A stretch of 45,322 nt of DNA, taken from NCBI GenBank assembly GCA_017524145.1, contig JAFWUI010000009.1, positions 1 through 45,322 on the forward strand. Reading direction: 5' to 3'. Positions within the stretch are counted from its first letter, which is position 1; every line of letters starts with the position of its first letter. The notes under the pieces are model-generated. The model saw nothing but the letters and a program-made list of their open reading frames with translations. It searched no databases and had not been told where the DNA came from. A program made the translations under genes and the position numbers. Positions 7,291 through 15,920 of the stretch are shown here, in pieces. Source of the DNA: Oxalobacter sp. (GTDB lineage Bacteria; Pseudomonadota; Gammaproteobacteria; Burkholderiales; Burkholderiaceae_D).

Positions 7291-8259
7291 ATGACTTCCA
7301 GAGACTTTTTTGTTTTCATGACTACAGCCTTGTTATCCATGGCAACGGTTTCCCCTGCAATAGCGGATGACTGTTATGTCAATGAGGCAGGACATGCAAT
7401 CATCATCCGTGACAATGATGATGGGAGGGCTAATGTCATCTTTGACCTTGGCGAAGATGGCTTCACGGCAGAAGGTCCCCGTCTGGGTTCAATTATCCTG
7501 ACCCAATATGTCGGCAAAGATAAAGAACGGTTTGCCAACCATAAGAATGGACCAGAAACCGCTGTCGAATTCTCCAAAAACCTTGCCAAAGTAAAGACCT
7601 CAAAATCATCCCCTTGGAATATAACGGGTGTTAAAGGAGACTACCACCGGCTGGATCTTGCCCTGATGACAGAAAAACTACGGGGCAACGAACAGTTCGC
7701 TGCCGTTGAAAAACAGATGGAAACCGCTATGCAGGCACTGCTTGAGGCAACCCCTGAAGGACAGCGGATTGATGTGTTGTCTGCCCAGAAAACCTGGCAG
7801 GCTGAAATTGCAGAAAAGATGGCATTGGATGTCTTGTTGGACAGCAACCTGCTGATTGATTCCTCCCATAAAATCATCGAGGCGATACCAGATGCCTATA
7901 TCGACGTGGTCACATCACGTACCAAGTGGCTGGAAACCCTGACAAAACAGCAGAAGGACCCTTCCTATATGCCGACTTTCAGGGGCATCATTTATCAAAT
8001 GGACCGGGGTGGGGAAGGTGTCAATATCATGCTCCGTCCCGATGGCCAACATACAAACCTGTTCCTTTGCCTGACAGAGACTCCCGCCTGCCATCAGGCA
8101 GAAAAACTGCTGCTGCATGAAAAAACAGTTCCTGTACAAGTGACCGGAAAACTGGATTTCACCAAAGGCTTTGTACAGGGCGACCATGCCATCCCTGTAC
8201 AGGCAATCAGACAACCGTCAAACCCAACGTTGCCAAATAAACGCAATACAGCTATTTGA
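7291..8259 (+). CDS. Exported protein of unknown function, weak LprI-like segments
   Basis: A 322-residue protein with a signal peptide (cut near AIA at residue 25). Residues about 130-220 are helical and contain two segments (SAQKTWQAEIAEKM and VTSRTKWLETLTKQ) that recall the A-Q-x-x-W motif of the LprI family of lysozyme inhibitors; this is weak. A cysteine-containing C-terminal stretch (FLCLTETPACHQAEK) follows a beta-rich region. It lies 61 bases after the previous exported-protein gene on the same strand and converges on the Sel1 gene, 18 bases away. Confidence 0.65.
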   Translation: MTSRDFFVFMTTALLSMATVSPAIADDCYVNEAGHAIIIRDNDDGRANVIFDLGEDGFTAEGPRLGSIILTQYVGKDKERFANHKNGPETAVEFSKNLAKVKTSKSSPWNITGVKGDYHRLDLALMTEKLRGNEQFAAVEKQMETAMQALLEATPEGQRIDVLSAQKTWQAEIAEKMALDVLLDSNLLIDSSHKIIEAIPDAYIDVVTSRTKWLETLTKQQKDPSYMPTFRGIIYQMDRGGEGVNIMLRPDGQHTNLFLCLTETPACHQAEKLLLHEKTVPVQVTGKLDFTKGFVQGDHAIPVQAIRQPSNPTLPNKRNTAI

Positions 8260-8277
8260 TTTACCTGACGGAGACAG

Positions 8278-9744
8278 TCATCTTCTTGAACGCCGTTGGA
8301 TACCTCCTGCATTGCTTTCTGGTTCTTCAGCAGCCTCTTTTTTATCAGCAGCCTTCTTTTTGCCGATGACTTCTTCGATGGATAGTTCCTGTGCCTTGTT
8401 GATTTCTTCAACAGACATTGAACTTTCCAATGCCTGCAGCTTTTCGCTGGCAGTTTCATTCTTGGATGCTGCTTCATTGAAAAGGACATAGGCATAGGCA
8501 TCGTTTTTGTTCACACCTTTACCACCTTCCTGATAAGCGATACCCAAGTTCAGCAAGGCATCAGCATTTCCCTGCTGGGCAGCAAGTTTCCATAGATGGA
8601 CAGCCTTTGCATAATTTTTGGCAATTCCAGAACCAAACCAGTAAGAAACCCCCAGGTTGTACTGGGCAACCGCATTGCCTTGATCAGCTGCTTTCTGATA
8701 CAACCGGGCGGATTCTGCAAGATCTTTCTCGACACCAATTCCATAGTAATAGCAGTCACCAAGCCTGAGCTGGGCTTCTGCATCTCCTTGGTCTGCCGCT
8801 TTCTGATACCATTCAGCAGCCTGCACCTCGTCTTTGGCAACACCAACACCATTTTCATAGGCTTCACCGACTGCAGTCTGCGCCTTGACCACATCCTGTT
8901 CTGCGGCCTTCTTGAGCCATCTGAATGAACGGGGGTCTTCTTTACCGTAGGTCATCCCCAGATAATACTGGGCCTGTGCATTGTCCTGACCAGCTGCCTG
9001 ACGCCATAGGTTGACTGCCTTTGAGATATCCTGGCGTACACCACGCCCTGTTGCATAGGCAACCCCTAGATTTGCCTGGGCAGCGGCATTGCCATTATCG
9101 GCAGCCAACTGCCACCAATATGCTGCATCTTCATCGCTTTTCTCAATGCCATTCCCATTCGCATAGGCAGCCCCCAAATTGTTCTGGGCATCCGCATTGC
9201 CGTTTTCTGCGGCTTTCCGATACCATTCAACAGCTTGTGCTTGGTTTTTCCTGACACCTTTGCCCGATGCATAGGCCTTGCCTAAGTAATACTGTGCATC
9301 TGCATTGCCATTATTGGCTTTCTGGGTCAAGACCTTGACTGGGTCATCTTCCGACACTTGGCCATCGTCAACATCATCCTTGAGCCTGCCCTCCTTACGG
9401 GCAGCAATTTCCGCTTGTGCTGCAGCACGGTCCTCGTCAGTAACCTCAACATCTGATTCAACTGACAATCCCAATGTTTTACGGTCGGAACCTGACTCTG
9501 TTTCTGCAGCTTCTGCGGACGTGGAAGTTCCTGCTTCATGAGCTGGAGCGCTTTCCTGTACAGTACTGTCACCCGATGAAAAAAGTCCCGAGAAAAAGTC
9601 CTTCGCTTTTTCCGCCATCTCTGAGAGACTGGTGCCCGCGGATGAAGATGATGTTACAGTCTCATCCACATCCTGAGCATAAAGTGGAGTGCCCATCGCA
9701 AACAATGACCCAATAATCATTGGTAACAACAGCTTCTTGAACAT
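8278..9744 (-). CDS. Periplasmic Sel1-repeat protein
   Basis: A 488-residue exported protein: signal peptide 1-23 (cut after LYA), a Ser/Glu/Ala-rich low-complexity stretch to about residue 135, then about nine Sel1-like (TPR-type) repeats of ~36 residues (A-D-A-Q-x-x-L-G-x-x-Y-x-x-G-x-G-V), and a charged Lys/Glu/Arg tail. One repeat (around GKEDPRSFRWLKK) is shortened. Sel1 proteins act as protein-protein scaffolds; the partner cannot be told. AGGAT is seven bases before the ATG. Confidence 0.85.
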   Translation of the reverse strand: MFKKLLLPMIIGSLFAMGTPLYAQDVDETVTSSSSAGTSLSEMAEKAKDFFSGLFSSGDSTVQESAPAHEAGTSTSAEAAETESGSDRKTLGLSVESDVEVTDEDRAAAQAEIAARKEGRLKDDVDDGQVSEDDPVKVLTQKANNGNADAQYYLGKAYASGKGVRKNQAQAVEWYRKAAENGNADAQNNLGAAYANGNGIEKSDEDAAYWWQLAADNGNAAAQANLGVAYATGRGVRQDISKAVNLWRQAAGQDNAQAQYYLGMTYGKEDPRSFRWLKKAAEQDVVKAQTAVGEAYENGVGVAKDEVQAAEWYQKAADQGDAEAQLRLGDCYYYGIGVEKDLAESARLYQKAADQGNAVAQYNLGVSYWFGSGIAKNYAKAVHLWKLAAQQGNADALLNLGIAYQEGGKGVNKNDAYAYVLFNEAASKNETASEKLQALESSMSVEEINKAQELSIEEVIGKKKAADKKEAAEEPESNAGGIQRRSRR

Positions 9745-9835
9745 AAGGAATCCTTCCAGAGAATCACTTGACGGTTCATCTTACCAAACATTTCCCTGAC
9801 AGAATGTAACAGAAATCAACAAGACGTAAAGCAAT

Positions 9836-9860
9836 AAAAAAGGGAGGCAACACCTCCCTC
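9836..9860 (-). terminator. Rho-independent terminator of the XRE gene
   Basis: GGGAGG (9842-9847) and CCTCCC (9853-9858) enclose CAACA, with six A before them, which is a T-run on the minus strand. It lies about 65 bases past the stop of the regulator gene at 9927. Confidence 0.8.
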
Positions 9861-9926
9861 TCCATGTTCTGGATTCTACTGAAACAAAGGCAACCACTAT
9901 CCTACTGGAATATCATGCCCTATCAA

Positions 9927-10190
9927 TCATTCTGCTTTGACTACCTGCTTTGCCAAAGTCTTATCGAGTGCTGATACAAACTTCACAAAATCTGTCTTGC
10001 ATGCCTTGCAGATGCTACGTACCTCAAACAGATTGCAACCGCGCTCACCCGATTCAATCTTACTGATATAGCTTTGAGGCTTTTTCAGCTTGTCAGCCAA
10101 TACCTGCTGAGTCAGTTTCGCTTTCTGACGGATAGCACGAAGCTGGGCACGAAGAACCGCATACTGCTCATCCCATTGTCTTGTTGGCAT
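9927..10190 (-). CDS. XRE-family HTH transcription regulator
   Basis: An 87-residue protein made almost wholly of one Cro/CI-type helix-turn-helix (about residues 14-70). The LTQQVLADKLKKPQSYISKI segment holds the HTH, followed by ESGERGCNLFEVRSIC, the typical fourth helix. Two cysteines three residues apart (ICKAC) sit in the last helix, which is unusual and could make it redox sensitive, though that is speculation. GAGGG lies close before the ATG. No adjacent gene is an obvious target, as the neighbours on both sides are Sel1-repeat genes. Confidence 0.85.
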   Translation of the reverse strand: MPTRQWDEQYAVLRAQLRAIRQKAKLTQQVLADKLKKPQSYISKIESGERGCNLFEVRSICKACKTDFVKFVSALDKTLAKQVVKAE

Positions 10191-10502
10191 AATACCCTCG
10201 CAATCTCCTATCCAAGGAATCTTCCCATAACCGGGACCTTTGCTGCCACAGACATCATCAAGGACGCCGTAACAAACTTTGTCCCCCTATCCTCCAGCAG
10301 GAATCCAGCAATACCAGCCATCCTTCCCAACCAGAAGAGCCAACATCAGTAAACCACGCCAATGTCTACCGATAATCATAACAATAAAAGGACTCCTATC
10401 CAATGAATTTAAACGGATTTCAATAAAAAAGACTCAAATCGGAATAATTGGCAGAATAGGCGCAACAAAACCGAAACCGTTTATCAGACGTTCCTGAAAA
10501 TA
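10191..10502. other. 312-bp intergenic region with no clear gene
   Basis: This stretch separates the XRE gene from the Sel1 gene upstream. On the minus strand a 30-codon frame (ATG at 10379, TAG at 10287-10289) has a hydrophobic core (GLLMLALLVG) and the same frame is open again after the stop up to the XRE start, so an unrecognised small or decayed reading frame is possible. The right third is A-rich. I see no terminator or strong promoter. Confidence 0.4.
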
Positions 10503-11078
10503 CTAGCTTGGCAATGAGATACCAGACAACAATCCTCGGGTTCCATCCGCTTCAGCCAACCAGTCAAGTACCTGCTCTGCCATTTCGTTCCCCATAAACG
10601 CCAGGTTTTCCAATGCGGCTTCTGCATCGCCATTGCCTTGGACTGCTGCACGGGCATACCATTGAACCGCCTTACCGTAATCCTGCCACCCACCAAGCCC
10701 ATTCTCATACATGAATCCCAAGGTATTCTGTGCTGAACTATTGCCCTGTTCCGCAGATTTGATGAACCAACTGCGTGCCTTTCCGTAATCCTGTGGAACA
10801 CCTTGTCCATAGATATACATGAATGCCAGTTCTGCCTGTGATTCTGCATGCCCTTTAAGGGCTGCTTTGCAGAACCAGAATGCAGCATGGTCATAGTTCA
10901 TGGATACGCCATATCCTTCCAGCCGCATTTTTCCGATATGGTACTGTGCTTCCGTATTATCCAGTCCTGCTGCCTGTTCGAAACAATCTGCCGCTTCAGC
11001 CAAGGCTCCAGCCTCCAGCAGGGCCTGTCCCCTTTGCAGAACATCCACCTCATTATGTGTATCACCAAGAACTTCCAT
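10503..11078 (-). CDS. Cytosolic Sel1-repeat protein
   Basis: A 191-residue protein with no signal peptide and four or five Sel1-like repeats (AQYHIGKMRLEGYGV; SQAELAFMYIYGQGVPQ; AQNTLGFMYENGLG and others). It is presumably a scaffold for protein interaction. It is the last gene of a three-gene minus-strand run (GNAT, hydrolase, this gene), 29 bases after the hydrolase stop. The start is uncertain: AGGAGG lies 15 bases before ATG 11078, longer than usual, and a GTG at 11108 would overlap the hydrolase stop. Confidence 0.75.
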   Translation of the reverse strand: MEVLGDTHNEVDVLQRGQALLEAGALAEAADCFEQAAGLDNTEAQYHIGKMRLEGYGVSMNYDHAAFWFCKAALKGHAESQAELAFMYIYGQGVPQDYGKARSWFIKSAEQGNSSAQNTLGFMYENGLGGWQDYGKAVQWYARAAVQGNGDAEAALENLAFMGNEMAEQVLDWLAEADGTRGLLSGISLPS

Positions 11079-11107
11079 ATGGCAAATCTGTTTCCTCCTA
11101 CGGAGCA

Positions 11108-12148
11108 CTACTGTTTCAGATGCTTGCTGAAAAACTTATCCAGCTGGCTGAAGTGATAGCATAGCTCCGGTGCATCGGGTGGCAAGAGATAATAGATTGC
11201 ATGTGACACGCCTTCCATCACAATCAGGTCAGCATCGACACCGGCTGCCCGCATTTTCTGATGTACCCGGATGGTATTGCTAAGGAACAGATCGCGGGTA
11301 CCCGTTGTCAGCAGGGTTGCAGGAAATCCTGAAAAATCGCCATAAACGGGAGAGAGCAATGGATCCTTCATATCATGCCCATTGGCATAGATTTCAGCTG
11401 CACCTTTCAGGAAACCGTCATAACTGACCAACAACGTATCAAGCCCTTCATGCGTAAAATAAGAATCCCCTGTCTTTGTCAAGTCAGACCATGGTGTTCC
11501 CGGTGCAATGGCTCCAGGCAGGGGAAGCCCTTCCATTCTGGCCCGAAGCACCAATGCCAGTGTCATGCCACCACCTGTTGATGTTCCGAAAACTCCAATC
11601 CTATCAGCCGGATATTTTTTCAGGACTTCCCGGTAAACTGCCATTGCATCATCCATTGCAGCAGGATAAGGATGGTCTGGTGCCATCCGGTAATCAATTG
11701 AAACCACTTGGTAACCGCCTTTTGCCGCCATCAGCAGACCTTCCTGCAACCCAGCCTTTCCTGGCAGGAAGACATAACCACCACCATGGATATGCAACAG
11801 GATACGGCCTTTGTTTTCTGGTCTGACTACAGATGGCGTCAATATGAACACCCGTACCCCTGCCATCCTGGATTCCTTGATGGAAACTTTCAGTTGTTCT
11901 GCCAAAGCTTCAGCTTTAACCGCAACTTTCTGCGCAGATTGTGATACGGCTTTCCGCCATCCTTCGGCATCTGACGGCACCTGATTCCAGTTCAATGATG
12001 GTCCTTTGGCGATATCCTGCTGCAACGCTGGACTGACCGTATCAGGTACAGGAACCTCATGGGCTGCAACCTCATATGCCTGGGCAGCTGGCAGCACCAT
12101 CATAGTGCCCAATATCAGCGACAACCCTGTTTTCCTGAAAACCTGCAT
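11108..12148 (-). CDS. Exported alpha/beta hydrolase, HSL/esterase type
   Basis: A 346-residue hydrolase of the hormone-sensitive-lipase family, which cleaves short-chain esters. The oxyanion-hole motif HGGG is at 121-124, the nucleophile Ser190 lies in GTSTGGG, the acid is Asp286 (TGTRDLF) and the base is His316 (GVSHAIY), so the triad is complete. A signal peptide occupies residues 1-24 (cut after AQA), placing the enzyme outside the cytoplasm. The start at 12148 follows GGGGGG by five bases; longer upstream frames overlap the GNAT gene and are rejected. The substrate cannot be told. Confidence 0.88.
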   Translation of the reverse strand: MQVFRKTGLSLILGTMMVLPAAQAYEVAAHEVPVPDTVSPALQQDIAKGPSLNWNQVPSDAEGWRKAVSQSAQKVAVKAEALAEQLKVSIKESRMAGVRVFILTPSVVRPENKGRILLHIHGGGYVFLPGKAGLQEGLLMAAKGGYQVVSIDYRMAPDHPYPAAMDDAMAVYREVLKKYPADRIGVFGTSTGGGMTLALVLRARMEGLPLPGAIAPGTPWSDLTKTGDSYFTHEGLDTLLVSYDGFLKGAAEIYANGHDMKDPLLSPVYGDFSGFPATLLTTGTRDLFLSNTIRVHQKMRAAGVDADLIVMEGVSHAIYYLLPPDAPELCYHFSQLDKFFSKHLKQ

Positions 12149-12179
12149 AAATCCCCCCTGACTATCCTTACCAACCACT

Positions 12180-12671
12180 TCATAACTCATGATAATGGGG
12201 AATGATGTCTTCATAATGCCCGTCTTTGCTGCGGAATCCCTTCGGAATAATGCCAAGCTGTGTGAACCCAAGCTTTTTATAAAGGCGGAGTGCCCGTTCA
12301 TTGGTGGCAACCACTGCATTGAACTGGAGCACACCATATCCCAATTCTTTCCCCATCTTCAGGCAATGCCTGACCAAGGCTTCGCCGACGCGCTTACCCC
12401 GGGTTGTCCCTTTGACTGCATAACTGGCATTGCAGATATGCCCGCAACGGCCGACATTGTTTGGATGCAGGATATACATCCCCACCATCTCTCCACTCTC
12501 AGAATCATAGGCAACCCCAGTGAAAGACTGTTCAGCGAAAAATGCCCTGCCAGAATCCAATGTCAGGATTTCTTCCTGAGGAAAAGCCAAGCCCTCTTCA
12601 ACAATCTCATTCCAGATGGCAACTGCATCTGCCAGGTCCCCTTCAGTCAGTTTACTTACATTGATGGTCAT
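12180..12671 (-). CDS. GNAT-family N-acetyltransferase
   Basis: A 163-residue acetyltransferase that would transfer acetyl from acetyl-CoA to a small molecule or protein. The acetyl-CoA loop is seen as TTRGKRVGEALV near residue 105, a form of the R-G-x-G-x-G/A motif, followed by NERALRLYKKLGF, the common C-terminal strand-helix. The substrate is unknown. It is the first gene of a minus-strand run with the hydrolase 31 bases downstream. ATG 12671 is chosen because the family begins just there; an upstream start at 12704 would add an Arg-rich 11 residues. Confidence 0.82.
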   Translation of the reverse strand: MTINVSKLTEGDLADAVAIWNEIVEEGLAFPQEEILTLDSGRAFFAEQSFTGVAYDSESGEMVGMYILHPNNVGRCGHICNASYAVKGTTRGKRVGEALVRHCLKMGKELGYGVLQFNAVVATNERALRLYKKLGFTQLGIIPKGFRSKDGHYEDIIPHYHEL

Positions 12672-12788
12672 CCTTGTCCGCTTTCTCAAGAATCTGAACA
12701 GCAATAAATCGTAATATACCGGTAAAACGCTTACAAGCCTTCATTTGAAACCATAACCACTGACAGACATCCTGAAAGGAACAAAACC

Positions 12789-13307
12789 ATGACCACGCTC
12801 CTCAACCTCATCAAAAGCCGGCGCAGCTGCCGCAATTTCAAGCCTGATCCTGTTCCCAAGACGCTCATTGACCAAGTCATTGAAGCAGGACTTTATGCCG
12901 CATCAGGGAAGGGGCTTCAGTCACAGGTCATCATCTCTGTCACCAACAAACCGCTTCTGAAAAAACTCAATGCCATCAACGGTGCTCTCGGTGGTGGTCC
13001 TGAACCATTCTATGGTGCCCCCTGCGTATTGATTGTCGTAGCTGAAACCAGCAACCGTTCCCAAGCCTATGATGGCGCCCTCACGCTTGGCAATATGATG
13101 CTGATGGCACATGACCTTGGATTAGGCAGCTGCTGGATCCATCGGGCAAGACAGGAATTTGAGGCAGATTTTGGCAGGGACCTGCTCAAGGAACTTGGGC
13201 TTAAAGGCAGTTATGAAGGTGTCGGACATCTGGCGTTGGGATATCCGGCATTTCCTCCTTCCTTTGTGTTCCCCCGCCGCCCAAACCGCGTTTTTTATAT
13301 TGAGTAG
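12789..13307 (+). CDS. Nitroreductase-family flavoprotein
   Basis: A 172-residue member of the FMN-dependent nitroreductase family, which reduces nitro compounds, quinones or similar acceptors with NAD(P)H. The N-terminal ISKRRS-type FMN contact is present as IKSRRSCRNF, the central GALTLGNMMLMAHDLGLGSCWIH stretch (in part) matches the second FMN-binding helix, and VGHLALGYP near the end is typical. The short length fits the compact nitroreductases of anaerobes and gut bacteria. AAAGGAA is eight bases before the ATG. It is divergent from the GNAT gene; the shared 117-bp gap likely holds both promoters. Confidence 0.88.
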   Translation: MTTLLNLIKSRRSCRNFKPDPVPKTLIDQVIEAGLYAASGKGLQSQVIISVTNKPLLKKLNAINGALGGGPEPFYGAPCVLIVVAETSNRSQAYDGALTLGNMMLMAHDLGLGSCWIHRARQEFEADFGRDLLKELGLKGSYEGVGHLALGYPAFPPSFVFPRRPNRVFYIE

Positions 13308-13405
13308 CCGCTTGTTTCCCTGTAACAAATTATGAATGCGATAGCTTGGAACACCACTTCCCGTTAGACTGTCTCCATCAAAACCACAACATGAAGGACA
13401 ACACC

Positions 13406-14113
13406 ATGATTCTGGACAAACTGAAAGACAAAGTGGGCGAAATTTCCTCTGAAATCAAGAAACATTTCCACCCTTGTGATATCTGTGGGACTTCCATCAC
13501 CTTGGACATTGACCGCTGTCCATCCTGTGAACAAGCCTATATTGAGCTGACCGAACCAGACAAAGCGCCTCAAAACCAAGAGCAGCTCAATGCCCTGATC
13601 AACCGTTTTGTCAGGATTCTTCCGAAAATGCAGGAAGGTGGACTGAAAAACACCATCATCAGCCATTTGGACAGGTTGCGTGAAAAATCCTCTGAAATAG
13701 GAAAGGCGGAACAGGCCATCGCTGCTGCTTCGACAGCATCCAAGAAACTGAGCCAGCCTATCCTGCAGAGCAATACGGAAAACATTGCTGGATATACCAC
13801 TGTCAGCCAACACGGGCTTGTTTCTGCATCGAAAACCATTACCCTGACATCCAATGACGGGCAACGGGAAACCGATGAAGCTGTCGAAGCAACCCTGCAT
13901 GCACTTCTGCTGAAAGCAGACAAACTCGCTGCCAATGCTGTTGTCAATATCCGTATCGGTTATACAGGGATTGAATCCATGACATTGGCACCAAGAGTCT
14001 TGCTGACCATTACAGGAACTGCTGTCACTGTAATACCTGCTATAGCAAATACAGCAGAAACCTCGCCACACGGAACAGCGGCTCCTGTTGCAGGAATGAC
14101 ATCAGGACAATAA
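13406..14113 (+). CDS. Zinc-ribbon plus YbjQ (DUF74) domain protein
   Basis: A 235-residue cytosolic protein. It has a zinc ribbon near the start with C24, C27, C38 and C41 (CDIC and CPSC pairs), a helical linker, then a YbjQ/DUF74 heavy-metal-binding-like domain from about residue 125 (YTTVSQHGLVSASKTITL, then a helix with ATLHALLLKADKLAANAVV, quoted in part), and a low-complexity Ala/Thr tail. YbjQ proteins form pentamers and have no proven function. The fusion to a zinc ribbon is not the usual ~105-residue form. AAGGA is seven bases before ATG 13406; ATG 13391 lacks a site. Confidence 0.8.
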   Translation: MILDKLKDKVGEISSEIKKHFHPCDICGTSITLDIDRCPSCEQAYIELTEPDKAPQNQEQLNALINRFVRILPKMQEGGLKNTIISHLDRLREKSSEIGKAEQAIAAASTASKKLSQPILQSNTENIAGYTTVSQHGLVSASKTITLTSNDGQRETDEAVEATLHALLLKADKLAANAVVNIRIGYTGIESMTLAPRVLLTITGTAVTVIPAIANTAETSPHGTAAPVAGMTSGQ

Positions 14114-14120
14114 TCCCTGC

Positions 14121-14159
14121 AGCACTATGGACATTGATTGTCCATAGCGCCGCTTTTTA
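14121..14159 (+). terminator. Rho-independent terminator
   Basis: CTATGGACA (14125-14133) pairs with TGTCCATAG (14139-14147) around TTGAT, followed by CGCCG and five T. Confidence 0.7.
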
Positions 14160-14242
14160 TATATTCATACTTTACATTGCAGGCAATTCTTCTTACACTC
14201 AGCACCCATTGACTACCACACTTTCCAGATTGAGAAAAATCC

Positions 14243-14761
14243 ATGAAAAAAACCGCATCTTTGCTGCTTGGTGCAGCACTTGTCATATCCCTGACTGGCT
14301 GTGAAACTTTCCTTGGAGGCAGTTCTGGCTCCAAAACTGCTTCAGGCCCCGTCACCACCCAGTATGACTGTACAGATGGTTCCCATTTCACCATCACCCG
14401 CGATGCCAAGACTCCAAACCGCGCAACCCTGAACCGCCAAGGTCAGTCTTATGAAATGACCAAAGTTGCTACCCGGACCGGATCAGATAAGCTGCAGCAC
14501 AGTTCTGGCCTGACTTATATCGGTGTTTCCAACATGAGCAGTCTTGTCAACTTCAAACAGGGCAAGAACATCTCCAGTGAATGCCGCAGTGAAGAACAGG
14601 TCAAGATCCAGAAAGAACTGGATGAAAAACGGAAACTGGAAGCGGCAGCAAAAGCTGAAGAAGCGAAGAAAACAGCTGCAACAAAGAAAACCACTACAAC
14701 GAAAAAGACGGTAAGAAAAACCACCAAGAAGGTTGTCCGGAAAACCACCAAGAAAAAATAA
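14243..14761 (+). CDS. MliC-like lipoprotein with Lys/Thr-rich tail
   Basis: A 172-residue lipoprotein (lipobox LTGC, Cys20). Residues about 36-115 resemble the MliC/PliC family of periplasmic inhibitors of C-type lysozyme: an opening YDCTDGSHF with C43, the central SSGLTYIG, and a closing C114, which pairs with C43 in the family. Unlike family members it continues through a charged coiled-coil (residues 116-145) into a repetitive KKTTTTKKTVRKTTKK tail like that of histone-H1-type proteins. The tail could bind peptidoglycan, LPS or DNA; unproven. A similar gene lies downstream after a terminator. Confidence 0.82.
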   Translation: MKKTASLLLGAALVISLTGCETFLGGSSGSKTASGPVTTQYDCTDGSHFTITRDAKTPNRATLNRQGQSYEMTKVATRTGSDKLQHSSGLTYIGVSNMSSLVNFKQGKNISSECRSEEQVKIQKELDEKRKLEAAAKAEEAKKTAATKKTTTTKKTVRKTTKKVVRKTTKKK

Positions 14762-14787
14762 CCTTTTCTTTTACCTGACCATTCAGC

Positions 14788-14820
14788 AACGGCTGGCAAG
14801 AACATCTGCCAGCCGTTTTC
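14788..14820 (+). terminator. Rho-independent terminator
   Basis: AACGGCTGGCA pairs perfectly with TGCCAGCCGTT around an eight-base loop and is followed by TTTC. It lies 27 bases after the MliC-like gene. Confidence 0.85.
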
Positions 14821-14886
14821 CATTCCCTTGCTGGACATCCCAAGGAGTTCTCCATACACTCATAGCACATTACAGCAAGGGGAATC

Positions 14887-15255
14887 ATGAGAACAACCGC
14901 TTTTTCCATCATCATTGTGTTTATGCTGGCGCTGACCGCCTGTTCCCAGAAGCCTTCCCCGGTTACCGAACAGTTCCTGTGCGATGATGGCAACCGTTTC
15001 ATTTTGACACATACGCCTGGCACTTCAGAACCTGCCACCCTGACCTGGCAAGGGAAACGTTATGAAATGGCATACATCAAAACAAGGACAGGAGCTGAAC
15101 GGTACGAACATCCTTCTGGAACCACCTATATCGGCGCTGCCAACAGCAGTATGCTGATTGACCGGAAACAGGGCAGGCTTATCGTCCAAGACTGCCGTAA
15201 CCCTGTCCAAGCAAAAATCCATGCTGAACTGAAGGCAAAAGGAAAACCACTATAA
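14887..15255 (+). CDS. MliC-like lipoprotein, short form
   Basis: A 122-residue lipoprotein (lipobox LTAC, Cys19). It is a paralog of the gene at 14243: the MliC-like core has C32 in FLCDDGNRF, a PSGTTYIGAA motif and a closing C103, but only a short KIHAELKAKGK helix remains of the tail. It probably sits on the inner face of the outer membrane and may block host C-type lysozyme. AAGGGGAATC precedes the ATG. The next gene is convergent. Confidence 0.82.
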   Translation: MRTTAFSIIIVFMLALTACSQKPSPVTEQFLCDDGNRFILTHTPGTSEPATLTWQGKRYEMAYIKTRTGAERYEHPSGTTYIGAANSSMLIDRKQGRLIVQDCRNPVQAKIHAELKAKGKPL

Positions 15256-15284
15256 CCTCTTTTGTGAAGAACTGAGGTGTACCG

Positions 15285-15920
15285 TCACCTCATCACGTTA
15301 TCCACAATCCAGTCTCCCAACATGGTGCCTTGCTGTGAATAGCCTTTGGCATTGAAATGTATACCGCGACGGTCCATCATACCGCCCCGTCGCCAGTAAA
15401 CAGGCCCCGCTGCACCGTACAGGTCATACACCCAATAGCCCAATTCCTTTGCCAAAGCTATCTGGATATCTGCAATCTGCCGGCCTTTTGGATTCACCTG
15501 TCCCTTCTTATAGTTACCTGGCATCGTCGTAAAAAGGATTGCCCGGCAGACAGGCCGATACATTGCCATGAAACGCCTCATATCAGCACGGAACTTTGGC
15601 GCATCAAAATTCGGTGCATAGCTCTCATTGGTACCGATAGAAACAACCAGCAGGTTGGGTGACAACGCAGCAACCTTGTTCACGGAACGTTGGTTCAAGA
15701 AATCCGCCAAATAGGCCCCTGGCTTTGCGATATGCTGGTAAGACACACCACCTCCCAAACGTTGGCGCAGACGGGCATGGGCGGCACGGGGAAAAATCTT
15801 GCTCCACACATGGGAATCCCCCAGATGTACCACCCTCAGGTTTTCCGCCCAAGACAAAAGCGGCAACAATCCACACAATACGACAATCCATAACCATCTT
15901 TTCAATGATTTCAATATCAT
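15285..15920 (-). CDS. Exported SGNH/GDSL hydrolase
   Basis: A 211-residue exported esterase of the SGNH superfamily. Block I is GDSH with nucleophile Ser36, block III is SIGTNES (the Asn of the oxyanion hole), and block V is MDRRGIHFNAKGY, carrying the Asp and His of the triad. The signal peptide is residues 1-25 (cut after SWA). Related exported SGNH enzymes remove acetyl groups from peptidoglycan or polysaccharides; the substrate here is inferred only. It converges with the MliC-like lipoprotein, 29 bases away, and a small hairpin (TGAGGTG/CACCTCA) overlaps its stop. Confidence 0.85.
   Translation of the reverse strand: MILKSLKRWLWIVVLCGLLPLLSWAENLRVVHLGDSHVWSKIFPRAAHARLRQRLGGGVSYQHIAKPGAYLADFLNQRSVNKVAALSPNLLVVSIGTNESYAPNFDAPKFRADMRRFMAMYRPVCRAILFTTMPGNYKKGQVNPKGRQIADIQIALAKELGYWVYDLYGAAGPVYWRRGGMMDRRGIHFNAKGYSQQGTMLGDWIVDNVMR

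Noticed and set aside
10287-10379. A 30-codon minus-strand frame upstream of the XRE gene with a hydrophobic core
   Set aside because: AGGAG is 14 bases from the ATG, too far, and there is no homology or terminator. I note it only as a possible small or decayed frame.
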